Source: an uncultured Oscillibacter sp.
GTDB lineage: Bacteria; Bacillota; Clostridia; Oscillospirales; Oscillospiraceae
Assembly (NCBI GenBank): GCA_950097035.1
Contig: CATNDT010000001.1
Span: 12,878 to 68,685, forward strand
DNA length: 55,808 nt
Direction: 5' to 3'
Shown: positions 1 to 8,991 of the stretch, piece after piece
Layout of the letters: each line of letters begins with the position of its first letter
Numbering within the stretch: position 1 is the first letter of the stretch
Translations under genes and position numbers: made by a program
Notes under the pieces: generated by a model
What the model saw: only the letters and a program-made list of their open reading frames with translations
Database searches by the model: none
Told to the model about the DNA's origin: nothing

Positions 1-33
1 GGGCCGATCCTTTCCAGAAAAGAGGTGGGTTTT

Positions 34-1542
34 ATGTCCGATGACCAACAGCGGTTTGGCGATGGGCAGGACGATTATCTAAAGGGAGCACAGAAAGCGG
101 CGGAGGTGGCCAGGAAAGCTGGCGGGACTGCCGCGAAAACAGCCGGCACAACAGCGGCAGGAGAGAATACAGCCAATGCGGCAGCGGCGGTGACCCAGGC
201 GGGCGCTGAAGCCGGAAAGGCAGCGGCGAACATAGCCGCCGGTACTGCCGCTGGCGGGCCTTGGGGCGCCATTCTCTCTGCGGCGTGGTCCCTGCGGCAT
301 ACGCTCTTTAAGGTCCTGATCTTCATTTGCCTGTTTCTCTTGTTCATTGTGGTGGCTGTTGTATCACTGCCCTCCATCGTGTTCAATAACATCTTCCAAA
401 CGGATCCGAGTAGTGTGGATCCTAACGCACCCACAAGTATCACCGCCAACTTTGACGATGTATCCAGTGTGGTATCCGACTGTATTAAGGGCGGCTACGA
501 TATGGCCTTGGCCGAGGTGGAGAACATCATCACCACCGGCGGCTATGACCATGAGCTGTCTATGGAGGCATTGATCAACAACGGCCTGATCTCCACCGAT
601 TATGATACCTGCTACACGTTGGCGGCCTACTCGGCCTCCATGCAGCAACGCGGCACCACCAAGGCGGACATGAAATCAAAGCTGGACGCCGTTGCCGGTC
701 AGATGTTCGCTGTCACCTATGAAGTGAAGGAGACCACAAAAACGGTGCAGCTGGAGACTGCGGAAGGCGAGGAAGCTGGGGAACCGGAGGAAATCACCGT
801 CCAATATGTGGTCTGCACCATCCACCCCTTTGACCAGTCAGTCATTCTGACCGCTTTCGGAATTGATACATCCGCCCAGTATGACCAGTTTGGCATCACC
901 TATGGTGAAGCGATCACCAATATGTCCAATGCCCTGAAGATGACCATGTACGGCACACTGTCCAACGGCATGGTCCCCCCGATCACCGATGCAGAACTGA
1001 ACGCCTATTTGGACAGCCTCACCTGCAGCGGCACACGGAAGGAACTGATGCGGGTGGCCCTGTCCCTGGTAGGCCGTGTCCCATACTTCTGGGGCGGCAA
1101 GAGCGCACCTGGCTGGAACGAGGCATGGAACACACCCAGGCTGGTGACCGCAGCAGGCTCCAGCAGTACCGGCACCATCCGTCCCTACGGTCTGGATTGT
1201 TCGGGGTACACGGAATGGGTCTATCAGACGGCGCTGGGTGTGACCTTATATGACGGCACCTGGAACCAATGGGACGCCACCTATGCCATCACCGAGGCAG
1301 AACTGCTGCCCGGTGATCTGGGCTTCATGGCGGCGCCGGGTACGGTGCCTGTCAACCATGTGCTGCTCTATGCCGGCAAAGATGCCGATGGCAATCAACT
1401 CTGGGTCCACTGCTCCAGCGGGGCCGGCGGCGTGGCGCTCAACTCCCCGGATTATGTGACTCAGTTCCGTCGGAGGAAAGACATCGACTTGGAGGCGGAC
1501 TTTACGCCTGCGACCATAGAACAAGGAGTCAATAATGACTGA
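34..1542 (+). CDS. NlpC/P60 cell-wall hydrolase of the conjugation apparatus
   Basis: This protein probably opens peptidoglycan locally so that the mating channel can cross the wall. The ATG at 34 is preferred over the track start (GTG at 25) because that GTG lies inside the ribosome site AGAGGTG. Residues 1-85 are Ala/Gly-rich and low complexity, one membrane segment follows near residues 90-113, and the C-terminal 170 residues form an NlpC/P60 domain. The catalytic Cys is in LDCSGY (about residue 389) and the His in NHVLLY (about 442). It overlaps the PrgI-like gene by ATGACTGA. Family and topology match the CD1107/Tn916 ORF14-type hydrolases of Gram-positive ICEs. The start of the operon lies upstream of the window. 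Confidence 0.85.
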   Translation: MSDDQQRFGDGQDDYLKGAQKAAEVARKAGGTAAKTAGTTAAGENTANAAAAVTQAGAEAGKAAANIAAGTAAGGPWGAILSAAWSLRHTLFKVLIFICLFLLFIVVAVVSLPSIVFNNIFQTDPSSVDPNAPTSITANFDDVSSVVSDCIKGGYDMALAEVENIITTGGYDHELSMEALINNGLISTDYDTCYTLAAYSASMQQRGTTKADMKSKLDAVAGQMFAVTYEVKETTKTVQLETAEGEEAGEPEEITVQYVVCTIHPFDQSVILTAFGIDTSAQYDQFGITYGEAITNMSNALKMTMYGTLSNGMVPPITDAELNAYLDSLTCSGTRKELMRVALSLVGRVPYFWGGKSAPGWNEAWNTPRLVTAAGSSSTGTIRPYGLDCSGYTEWVYQTALGVTLYDGTWNQWDATYAITEAELLPGDLGFMAAPGTVPVNHVLLYAGKDADGNQLWVHCSSGAGGVALNSPDYVTQFRRRKDIDLEADFTPATIEQGVNND

Positions 1543-1981
1543 AGAAAGAGAATACAGCAACATTTACACGATACCACCCAACTATACCGACTCGGGCAAG
1601 CTGCTGGGCGGGATGCTGGAGCCCCGTAACACGGTAGAGGCCGGCCTGCTGCTGATCGTAGTCGGCTATCCGGAGCTGATGTGGCTCCACCTGCCGGTGA
1701 CAGCCAAGGTGGTAGTTATGACCATAACCCTGCTGCCGCTGGGCGTGTTTGCCCTTATGGGCCTGGGCGGCGACTCGCTGCTGCAGTACATCTCCCACAT
1801 GGTGCTTTTCTGGGTGCGCAGGCGGCAGCTCCACTATAGGAGGATCGGATACCATTATGGCACAGTCACGCACAAAAGCCGCCCCGCAAAGAAACCGCCG
1901 GGCAGGCCACCCACAAAAAGACAAGCTGGAGTTCGTTCAGAACTTCATTCCCCTCAAAGAGATCAAAAACGGCATCATTGA
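1535..1981 (+). CDS. PrgI-like inner-membrane conjugation protein
   Basis: This is a small membrane protein of the PrgI type, a VirB3-like partner that usually sits directly before VirB4 in MPF-FATA systems. Two hydrophobic segments follow the conserved start NIYTIPPNY (about residues 37-55 and 58-80), and a basic stretch FWVRRRQLHYRR follows those. The ATG overlaps the stop of the hydrolase gene, which implies translational coupling. The frame runs 125 bp into virB4. The last 40 or so basic residues are therefore encoded by DNA that is also the start of virB4, an unusually long overlap. The family call rests on layout and motif; the C-terminal extent is less certain. Confidence 0.75.
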   Translation: MTEEREYSNIYTIPPNYTDSGKLLGGMLEPRNTVEAGLLLIVVGYPELMWLHLPVTAKVVVMTITLLPLGVFALMGLGGDSLLQYISHMVLFWVRRRQLHYRRIGYHYGTVTHKSRPAKKPPGRPPTKRQAGVRSELHSPQRDQKRHH

Positions 1982-4439
1982 AACAACTGATGGGCGGTTC
2001 CTCAAGATCCTGGAGATCGAGCCCATCAACTTCCTGCTCCGCTCCGACGAGGAGCAATGGGGCATCATCTCCACCTTTGCCAGCTGGCTGAAGATCTCAC
2101 CCATGCGCCTGCAGTTCAAGTCCGTCACACGCAAGGCGGATTCGGACAAGTATGTTTCCGGACTTCAAGCCGACCTGGAACAGGAGGACGTGGAGGCCTG
2201 CCGCAAGCTGGGGGATGGGACCATCCGATTTATCCGGGAGGAGGGCAGCCGGGAGGCGTTATCCCGGCGTTTCTTTTTGATCTTCCAGTATGAGGCCCCC
2301 ACCGGCCGGCGGCAGATGGATTCCGATTACAGTGAGATCTACGCCGCTTTACAGACGGTAACGCAAAATGCCCGCACCTACTTCGCCCAATGCGGCAACA
2401 GCATTGTGCAGCCCAAGGACGAGGATGCCTTTGCAGCGGAGGTACTGTATATGTACTTCAACCGCCGTTCCTGTGTGGACGATCCATTCATGAACCGGCT
2501 CAACCGGGTGGTGCTGGACACCATGGCGGCCAAAAAGCGCGTGGTGGGCGTTGACCCGGTGCCCCATATCCCGGCGGTCAATTTCGTGGCCCCCAGGGGC
2601 CTTGACCTGACACATCCCGGCTATATCGTCATGGACGGCACCTACTATACCTACCTCTATATCCGCAAGAATGGGTTCCCCCAGACGGTGCGCGGCGGGT
2701 GGATGTCCTCACTCATCAACGCCGGCGAGGGCGTGGATGTGGATCTGCACCTGCGCCGTGAGATCCGCGGCAAGACCATCGACCGGGTGGCCCAGCGCAT
2801 CCGGCTCAACCGTACCAAGCTGCGGGAACTGCAGGACACCTCCACCGACTACGAGGAGCTGGCGGGTTCTATCCAGGCCGGGTACTACATCAAGCAGGGG
2901 TTGTCCAGCCGGAATGAGGACCTTTTCTATATGTCGGTATTCATCACCCTGTCCGCCGCCAGCTATGAGGAACTGCAATGGCGCAAGCAGCAGATGACCG
3001 ACTTCATGAAATCCATGGATATCCAGGTGTCCGACTGTATGTTCCAGCAGGAGGCCGCCCTGCGTTCCACCATGCCGTTCCTCACCATGGACTCCAGCCT
3101 GGAGCGCAAGTCCAAGAGGAATGTGCTGACCAGCGGGGCGGCTTCCACCTATATGTTCACCAGCTTTGAGCTCTCCGACGACAACGGCATCCTGCTGGGC
3201 CTGAACCGGCACAACAACTCCCTGTGTATTGTGGATCCGTTCAATACCAAGGTGAATAAGAACGCCAACTTTACCATCTGCGGCACCTCCGGGGCCGGCA
3301 AGACCTACACGATGCAGGTCATGGCTTTACGCATGAGGATGCGCGGCATTCAATGTTTTATTTTGGCGCCGCTCAAAGGCCACGAGTTCAAACGGGCCTG
3401 CCACAAGGTAGGAGGCGCCTATATCAAGCTGGCCCCCGGTTCCTCCGCCTGTATCAATGTCATGGAGATCCGCCCCACCATCACCCCGGAGATGGAGTTG
3501 ATCGACGAGTTGGATTACAGCGACATCGACTCCATGCTGGCCAAAAAGGTCCAGCAGCTCATGATCTTCTTCTCCCTCCTGATCCCTGATATGTCCAACG
3601 AGGAGGAGCAAATGCTGGACGAAGCCCTCATCAAGACCTATGCCCAGTTCGGCATCACCCATGACAATGCATCCCTTTATACCGATGCTGGCAGGACGGC
3701 CATGAAGCCTATGCCCATCCTGGGCGACCTCTATCAGAACCTGAAAGAAAACCCGCTGACCACCCGGTTGGCCACCATCGTCAGCCGGTTCGTCACCGGC
3801 AGCGCTCAGAGCTTCAACCGGCAGACCAATGTAGATCTGAGCAACAAGTACATTGTTCTGGACATCTCGGAACTCAAAGGCAAGCTGCTGCCGGTAGGCA
3901 TGATGATCGCGCTGGACTATGTCTGGGACCAGGTCAAGGCAGACCGAACGAAAAGAAAAATGGTATTCATTGATGAGATTTGGAAGTTGATCGGCGGCGC
4001 GGCCAACAAGCAGGCGGCGGAATTCTGCCTGGAGATTTTCAAAATCATACGCGGCTACGGAGGAGGCGCCCTGGCTGCCACCCAAGACCTGTCCGACTTC
4101 TTCGGGTTGGAAGACGGCCGCTATGGCCGGGCCATCCTCAACAACAGCAAGACCAAGATCATCCTCAACCTGGAGCCGGACGAGGCGGAGTATGTCAAGG
4201 ATGTCCTTAAACTCACCCGGACAGAGATCCGCAGCATCACCCAGTTCGAGCGCGGCGAGGCGCTTATTTCCAGCAACAGTAACAAGGTGCCGGTCATTAT
4301 CAAAGCCTCCAAAGAGGAGCAGCAGATGATCACCACCGACCGGGCTGAACTGGAAGCCATGCTGAAGGAGATGCGGGCAGTAGCCGACCTGGCGGAGCAA
4401 CCCCCAGTCCCGGCCGAGGGTGATGGCAAAAACGTTTAA
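1857..4439 (+). CDS. virB4: VirB4/TraE-family conjugation ATPase
   Basis: This is the motor ATPase of the type IV secretion system, expected on the cytoplasmic face of the membrane. The track ORF begins at 1749, but those first 36 codons are an out-of-frame reading of the PrgI gene. The ATG at 1857 has AGGAGG at 1838-1843 and gives 860 aa, a normal VirB4 length. Walker A is GTSGAGKTYTM near residue 476 and Walker B is MVFIDEIWKLI near residue 701. The N-terminal half matches the VirB4 helical region (FVQNFIPLKEIKNGII). It lies between PrgI and the DUF5697-like gene. Identification is secure at the family level. Confidence 0.95.
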   Translation: MAQSRTKAAPQRNRRAGHPQKDKLEFVQNFIPLKEIKNGIIETTDGRFLKILEIEPINFLLRSDEEQWGIISTFASWLKISPMRLQFKSVTRKADSDKYVSGLQADLEQEDVEACRKLGDGTIRFIREEGSREALSRRFFLIFQYEAPTGRRQMDSDYSEIYAALQTVTQNARTYFAQCGNSIVQPKDEDAFAAEVLYMYFNRRSCVDDPFMNRLNRVVLDTMAAKKRVVGVDPVPHIPAVNFVAPRGLDLTHPGYIVMDGTYYTYLYIRKNGFPQTVRGGWMSSLINAGEGVDVDLHLRREIRGKTIDRVAQRIRLNRTKLRELQDTSTDYEELAGSIQAGYYIKQGLSSRNEDLFYMSVFITLSAASYEELQWRKQQMTDFMKSMDIQVSDCMFQQEAALRSTMPFLTMDSSLERKSKRNVLTSGAASTYMFTSFELSDDNGILLGLNRHNNSLCIVDPFNTKVNKNANFTICGTSGAGKTYTMQVMALRMRMRGIQCFILAPLKGHEFKRACHKVGGAYIKLAPGSSACINVMEIRPTITPEMELIDELDYSDIDSMLAKKVQQLMIFFSLLIPDMSNEEEQMLDEALIKTYAQFGITHDNASLYTDAGRTAMKPMPILGDLYQNLKENPLTTRLATIVSRFVTGSAQSFNRQTNVDLSNKYIVLDISELKGKLLPVGMMIALDYVWDQVKADRTKRKMVFIDEIWKLIGGAANKQAAEFCLEIFKIIRGYGGGALAATQDLSDFFGLEDGRYGRAILNNSKTKIILNLEPDEAEYVKDVLKLTRTEIRSITQFERGEALISSNSNKVPVIIKASKEEQQMITTDRAELEAMLKEMRAVADLAEQPPVPAEGDGKNV

Positions 4440-4492
4440 GGGGTAAAAAGCGTATTTCCTACAATATGCGTACAGAAAAATGAGGTGACCCT

Positions 4493-5032
4493 ATGCTTTT
4501 ACAGGAAGAACAGCACATTGTGCATTGGCTGACCCAATATGGAGTGCTGACCAAAACACAGGTCATTCGGCTCCTGAAAGACAAGCCGCCCCAGACTGCC
4601 GAGAAAATCATCCGCGGTCTGAAGCGAGAACTCATGATCCATGAGATCGCCGGCGGCTATTATTTGGGCGTTGACCCCATGTGCCAGCCGGATCAGCGCA
4701 TCATTCTGGCAGTGTGGGTGCTGCTCCAATTCGCAGATCAGTTAGAGCCTATGGCGCACTATCCGGCAACCTATCCCTCCCAGCTCTTTTTTCTCAAGGA
4801 GAATATGGGCTATGAGATCGTAGTCCTCTACGATGGCGAGCAACATCTGGCACGATTGCTCCAGCCCCAGGAGGAACTGAGGTATATCTTTGTCCTGCCC
4901 AGGATCTCTATGGCGCAGGAATTGGTGCTGCCCTCAGTCCCCTGCCTGTTCGCTACGGTAGACTATAACGGGCAAGAGGTGCCGGTGGTCAGGTTTTATT
5001 CGGAAGGAGGACAGCAGGATGCCGCAGTCTGA
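4493..5032 (+). CDS. DUF5697-like protein of the ICE transfer operon
   Basis: A 179-aa soluble protein with a winged-helix-like N-terminus (EEQHIVHWLTQYGVLTKTQVIRLL) and a mixed alpha/beta remainder. I recall this sequence type as DUF5697, a family that accompanies VirB4 in clostridial ICEs. The function is unknown, and the N-terminal helix pattern could bind DNA. GAGGTG precedes the ATG. The 3' end overlaps the next gene by 14 nt, so the two are probably translated together. There is no signal peptide or membrane segment. Confidence 0.75.
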   Translation: MLLQEEQHIVHWLTQYGVLTKTQVIRLLKDKPPQTAEKIIRGLKRELMIHEIAGGYYLGVDPMCQPDQRIILAVWVLLQFADQLEPMAHYPATYPSQLFFLKENMGYEIVVLYDGEQHLARLLQPQEELRYIFVLPRISMAQELVLPSVPCLFATVDYNGQEVPVVRFYSEGGQQDAAV

Positions 5033-5699
5033 TTTTCTGCGCAGCGTGTCACAGGCACAGAAGCGGTTGAAACAGGCCGGGGTGGAGTTGGCCCGCACCC
5101 AGGCGCTGGCTGAGCAGCATGATATGGCCGGTGCCTTTGGCGCCGCTTTTGCCTTCGAGGCAGAGGTAGAGAAGCTGGCTCTGCTGGCCAGGGCCATGCC
5201 GGCTTACACCGGACATCCAAAGGCAATGGATCTGACGCAGACCCTGCTGGGGGAGACCATTCCCATTGCGATGGGATACACAGAGCAGGGTTGGTTCTGC
5301 CTTCGCATCCCTGCGCTCCTCCCCAAAAAGGGCAGCGGTTCCCCTATCTATATCCAGCAGGCTCTCTACCCGGCCATGCAGAAATTCTTTGGGAATAAAG
5401 TACCGGCCAGCTATTCTGACTGTGTACTGGTCTATCGTCATGTCTATGATGCGGCCCGGCCGGAACGAGCTTATCGGGATCACGACAACATCGAGCAGAA
5501 CATGGTCACAGATATCATCGCGCTCTACCTGATGCCTGATGACGCACCTCTGCGGTGCGCCCATTTTTATTGCAGCGACGTTGGACAGGGCGACCGCACC
5601 GAGGTCTATGTGATCCCAAAAGAACAGTTCCCCACCTGGCTGTATGCCTCATTCCACGGCAGATTAAAGGAGGTGACGCTATATGAAAACCGGCCATAA
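5019..5699 (+). CDS. DUF6100-like ICE protein
   Basis: A 226-aa cytoplasmic protein that begins inside the end of the DUF5697-like gene, with GGAGG just upstream (AAGGAGGACAGCAGG). The N-terminal 70 residues look like an amphipathic helix or coiled coil (SQAQKRLKQAGVELARTQALAEQ). The remainder is globular with several aromatic and Asp-rich loops. I recall it as DUF6100; no catalytic motif is visible. It always seems to travel with the transfer genes, so a role in mating-channel assembly or DNA processing is possible but unproven. Confidence 0.7.
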   Translation: MPQSDFLRSVSQAQKRLKQAGVELARTQALAEQHDMAGAFGAAFAFEAEVEKLALLARAMPAYTGHPKAMDLTQTLLGETIPIAMGYTEQGWFCLRIPALLPKKGSGSPIYIQQALYPAMQKFFGNKVPASYSDCVLVYRHVYDAARPERAYRDHDNIEQNMVTDIIALYLMPDDAPLRCAHFYCSDVGQGDRTEVYVIPKEQFPTWLYASFHGRLKEVTLYENRP

Positions 5700-5877
5700 C
5701 GGCGGAAAAAAGATAGGTATGAAAGGCCGATTTTTGCCGCCCGTTTCCCGCCCATGTTCCATACACCGGAAAATCCCCCGAAAATCGGGGAGTTCCCGGC
5801 GGGTGGAACGGCCGGATTGCGGCAAAGAGAGGAGAAACGATGCCGCAATCTCTGATGAGGTGGAGGAGGCACAATGA
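5683..5877 (+). CDS. small basic ORF bridging two transfer genes
   Basis: A 64-codon ORF with a near-perfect ribosome site (AAAGGAGGTGA) eight bases before its ATG. It overlaps the previous gene by 17 nt and ends in ATGA, the start of the next gene. That arrangement is what argues for real translation. The product is Arg/Lys/Pro-rich with no recognised domain. Much of the DNA inside it forms nested inverted repeats, so the ORF may be a translational relay rather than a functional protein. A competing ORF from 5840 was not accepted because it runs far into the next gene. Confidence 0.45.
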   Translation: MKTGHNGGKKIGMKGRFLPPVSRPCSIHRKIPRKSGSSRRVERPDCGKERRNDAAISDEVEEAQ

Positions 5878-7046
5878 TCACACTCCGCCCCGGCAGTCAT
5901 GCGTATCGCCTCCTTCTGCTCTTGGCCGCTGCCGGGGAGTTTCCTGCACATTCATTGCATCTGCTGGGGAGTGTTCGCTCTTTGGAAACACTGGTTCATC
6001 GGCTGGAGCGTACCCAGCAATTCCGCACAGAGGCGGGGGCAGACCTTGGGTGCTGTAGAATGCTCTCAGTCAGCGGCAGACGGAACAGGAGGACCATCCG
6101 CCTTTATAAGAGCGCGCTCCCTCTCCTGAATGCCCTCGACCCAGCTGCATTGGAACAATACCTGGCCCTGACAGGCGGCCATCGCTTCTCCGGCAGTGAT
6201 GCCCATATCCAGCGAAATCACAGGGTGGCAGAGACACTGGCCATGTGCCAAAGCGCAGGGATCGAGTTCCGGCCCTACGCCTTGCCGCCGCTGCAGAAGC
6301 AGCAGATCACCCGGGTGGTACCTGCATCACCTGCTTTTTACATCGCACGTTCTCTAAAAAAACTGGACAGCACCGAGATGAACAAGACCATCTTCACCAG
6401 ATTGACCGGGGCCCTGTTCACCCATGAAACCTGCTACGCCGTCTACAATACCCGCAGCGCCGCGATGAAATGGAGCGGCATGGGTGAGTTCAAAACAGCC
6501 CAGCATCTTTCTGAACTGGCCCGGATGAACGCAGGCATCCCCCGGGCAGACCATGCGCTGCTCTTGGGTGAGTGCATGGATGTCGCGTTTCAGACCATAC
6601 AGGAGTCGGACAAAGGACACCGTATGGAACTGCGGTTTGACCGCATCTATCCCCATATCCACTTTATCCCCATGGACCGGCAGGGCATCCGCCTGCTGCG
6701 GATCCTGTCGCTCCCAGACTGGAACGAGCAAATACTCTCTGCGGCATTCCCATCGGAGTGGCGCTCTGATGGCCCGGGGATCATGGAGTACGACGCCCGG
6801 CGGGATGGGACTTTTATTCTCTCCCATCTGGATGGCGACCTCGCCCGGCTTGTCCGGCTGCGTCAGGCGCTGGAACATACTGATCTCCCATTTGAAGTAC
6901 TTTGTTTCTCCTGGCAATCGGCCTTTCTGCGAGACTATCTGGGGAGCCGCGTTGCTCTCAGGGAACTATCTCTGGAAGCATTGGAGGCCTCTTTGGGGAT
7001 AGGTACGGGGGATCAAGAACCACAAGAGGAGGAAATCGTGATGTGA
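5874..7046 (+). CDS. ICE protein, possibly replication-relaxation-like
   Basis: A 390-aa soluble protein whose ATG overlaps the stop of the small ORF, with GGAGGAGG directly upstream. Residues 1-75 fit a winged-helix unit ending in a RTIRLYKSALPLL wing. The middle contains HRVAETLAMC, which resembles the helix after the wing in replication-relaxation family (PF13814) proteins of actinobacterial and firmicute elements. That resemblance is my inference from fold order, not a clear motif match. It sits between DUF6100 and VirD4 and is coupled to VirD4 by ATGTGA. An unclassified conjugation protein is the alternative. Confidence 0.6.
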   Translation: MITLRPGSHAYRLLLLLAAAGEFPAHSLHLLGSVRSLETLVHRLERTQQFRTEAGADLGCCRMLSVSGRRNRRTIRLYKSALPLLNALDPAALEQYLALTGGHRFSGSDAHIQRNHRVAETLAMCQSAGIEFRPYALPPLQKQQITRVVPASPAFYIARSLKKLDSTEMNKTIFTRLTGALFTHETCYAVYNTRSAAMKWSGMGEFKTAQHLSELARMNAGIPRADHALLLGECMDVAFQTIQESDKGHRMELRFDRIYPHIHFIPMDRQGIRLLRILSLPDWNEQILSAAFPSEWRSDGPGIMEYDARRDGTFILSHLDGDLARLVRLRQALEHTDLPFEVLCFSWQSAFLRDYLGSRVALRELSLEALEASLGIGTGDQEPQEEEIVM

Positions 7047-8947
7047 GAACGAAACAGACGCGCACAGCCGCTATCATCATTGCCATCATACTGGGTCTGG
7101 CGGCGCTGTTCTATCTGGGCGGGCTGGTCTGTCAGCTTCTTGAACAGTACCAACTGTGGCTGGCAAGCGGCGGACTCTCAGGCAAGGCCCAGATCGGTGA
7201 TATCCAATTCGGCCCGCTATCGTGCTGGAGCCAGGCAGTTACAGTCTCAGGACTGAAAAGCACTGCCATTGTGGCACTTCTGTGTGGAAGCGTGTACGCC
7301 TATGTCCGGCTCCACGACCGGTTTGGAAGCCGGGACTTCGACGAGCGCAACTTTGCCCGCAGCCAGTGCGGCACTTATGGAACTGCCGGATGGATGGGCG
7401 AAAAAGAGCTACGCTCCGTTCTGGAGGTGGCCAGTCCGCAGAGGGCCAGGGGCATCATACTGGGCCAGAATGAGCGTGGAAATGTCATCTGTCTGCCAGA
7501 GAATACCCGGCTCAATAAGCACATCGCCGTGTTCGGCGCCAGTGGAACCATGAAGTCCAGAGGTGTGATTCGCCCTGCGCTGTTCCAAAGCATACGCCGT
7601 GGGGAATCCGTCTGCTGCACAGATCCAAAATCAGAAATTTACGCCGACACGGCGGAGCTGTTTCGGAAAAACGGCTATACCGTCCGCGTCTACAACCTGC
7701 TTCACCCGGAGTTGGGCGACTCTTGGAACTGTATGTTTGATCTGAATGGCGACACCCTGATGGCCCAGGTGCTGACCGATGTCATCATCGCCAACACCAA
7801 AGGAGATGGAAAGGGCGACCACTTCTGGGATAATGGTGAGGCCAACCTGCTCAAGAGCCTGATCCTCTATGTGGATCTGGACGCCACCCGCCGGCCGGAG
7901 GAGCGCAACCTGCCCGCTGTCTACCAGATGCTCACCCAGAACACAGAAAAACAGCTTACAGCCCTCTTTGACCGGCTGCCGCTGGATCACCCGGCCCGGG
8001 CACCCTACAGCCTGTTCAGTCAGTCAAGTGATACCGTTCGGGCAGGGATCGTCCTGGGCCTTGGCACTCGGCTGCAGGTGCTCCAGAGCGAGGCGGTCCG
8101 GCGGATCACACGCCGGTCTGACATTGACCTTGCCCTCCCCGGGCAGACCAAATGCGCATATTTCATCATTCTGGACGACCAGAATTCCTCACTGGAATTT
8201 TTGTCGTCCCTTTTCTTTGCGTTCCTGTTCATCAAACTGGTCCGCTATGCCGACAGCACACCGGAACAGCGATGCAAGGTGCCGGTCAACATTGTGTTAG
8301 ATGAGATGAACAATATTGGCGTGATTCCGGATTTCTCCCGGCGGCTTAGTACGATTCGCTCACGCTCGCTGCAAGTCCTGATGTGCTGTCAAAACCTTCC
8401 TCAGATTCAAAACCGATACCCAGATAATCTCTGGGCGGAGTTGATCGGCAACGCAGACACCCAACTGATGCTGGGCTGTACAGATGATGTGACGGCCGAA
8501 TACTTCAGCGCCCGCAGCGGCGACATGACAGTAGAGGTGAACTCCACCATGACTGTCCGGCAGAGCATCGCCATTGCCCAGATCATTCCCCAATACCGCT
8601 ACACCGAGGGCCTTGGCCGGCGGCGCCTCCTCACCCCGGATGAAGTGCTGCGCCTGCCCAATGAGGAACTGCTTATCATCATCCGCGGCCAGAAGGTCCT
8701 GCGGGCCAGGAAGTTTGATTACACCGGCCACCCCTACGCCAGGGAGTGTGTCAAGGCCAGCATCCAGGATTATCGGCAATTTCGGTCAGCACCCGATGAA
8801 GAACCGGCTCCATTGGCTGAGCAGGTTGAAGATCAGAAACACCCCGCCGCCGAACAAACTCCCGAACCGGTACCGCAGCAACACCACAAGCCCGTCAGGC
8901 GGAAACCGACGCTCTATGAGAGTTCCCGCCCGCCCGTAGATTTTTGA
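7043..8947 (+). CDS. virD4: VirD4/TraG-type coupling ATPase
   Basis: This is the coupling protein that brings the relaxosome to the secretion channel. The start is GTG at 7043, which has AGGAGG ten bases upstream and overlaps the previous stop; the upstream part of the track ORF is shadow. Two membrane segments lie near residues 6-28 and 65-85. The nucleotide-binding loop reads FGASGTMKSR (about residue 163), with Met where canonical P-loops have Gly. Walker B is NIVLDEMNNIG (about 416), followed by VLMCCQNLPQIQNRY, typical of TraG proteins. The C-terminal 60 residues are Pro/Glu-rich and disordered. Confidence 0.93.
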   Translation: MRTKQTRTAAIIIAIILGLAALFYLGGLVCQLLEQYQLWLASGGLSGKAQIGDIQFGPLSCWSQAVTVSGLKSTAIVALLCGSVYAYVRLHDRFGSRDFDERNFARSQCGTYGTAGWMGEKELRSVLEVASPQRARGIILGQNERGNVICLPENTRLNKHIAVFGASGTMKSRGVIRPALFQSIRRGESVCCTDPKSEIYADTAELFRKNGYTVRVYNLLHPELGDSWNCMFDLNGDTLMAQVLTDVIIANTKGDGKGDHFWDNGEANLLKSLILYVDLDATRRPEERNLPAVYQMLTQNTEKQLTALFDRLPLDHPARAPYSLFSQSSDTVRAGIVLGLGTRLQVLQSEAVRRITRRSDIDLALPGQTKCAYFIILDDQNSSLEFLSSLFFAFLFIKLVRYADSTPEQRCKVPVNIVLDEMNNIGVIPDFSRRLSTIRSRSLQVLMCCQNLPQIQNRYPDNLWAELIGNADTQLMLGCTDDVTAEYFSARSGDMTVEVNSTMTVRQSIAIAQIIPQYRYTEGLGRRRLLTPDEVLRLPNEELLIIIRGQKVLRARKFDYTGHPYARECVKASIQDYRQFRSAPDEEPAPLAEQVEDQKHPAAEQTPEPVPQQHHKPVRRKPTLYESSRPPVDF

Positions 8948-8991
8948 TGCTGCAGTCCCATTCCATCATCACTTTAAGGAGGATACAAACC

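Noticed and set aside
5840-6058. 72-aa plus-strand ORF with a fair ribosome site
   Set aside because: It overlaps the well-coupled 390-aa gene by 185 nt in another frame. The upstream 5683 ORF explains the coupling better.
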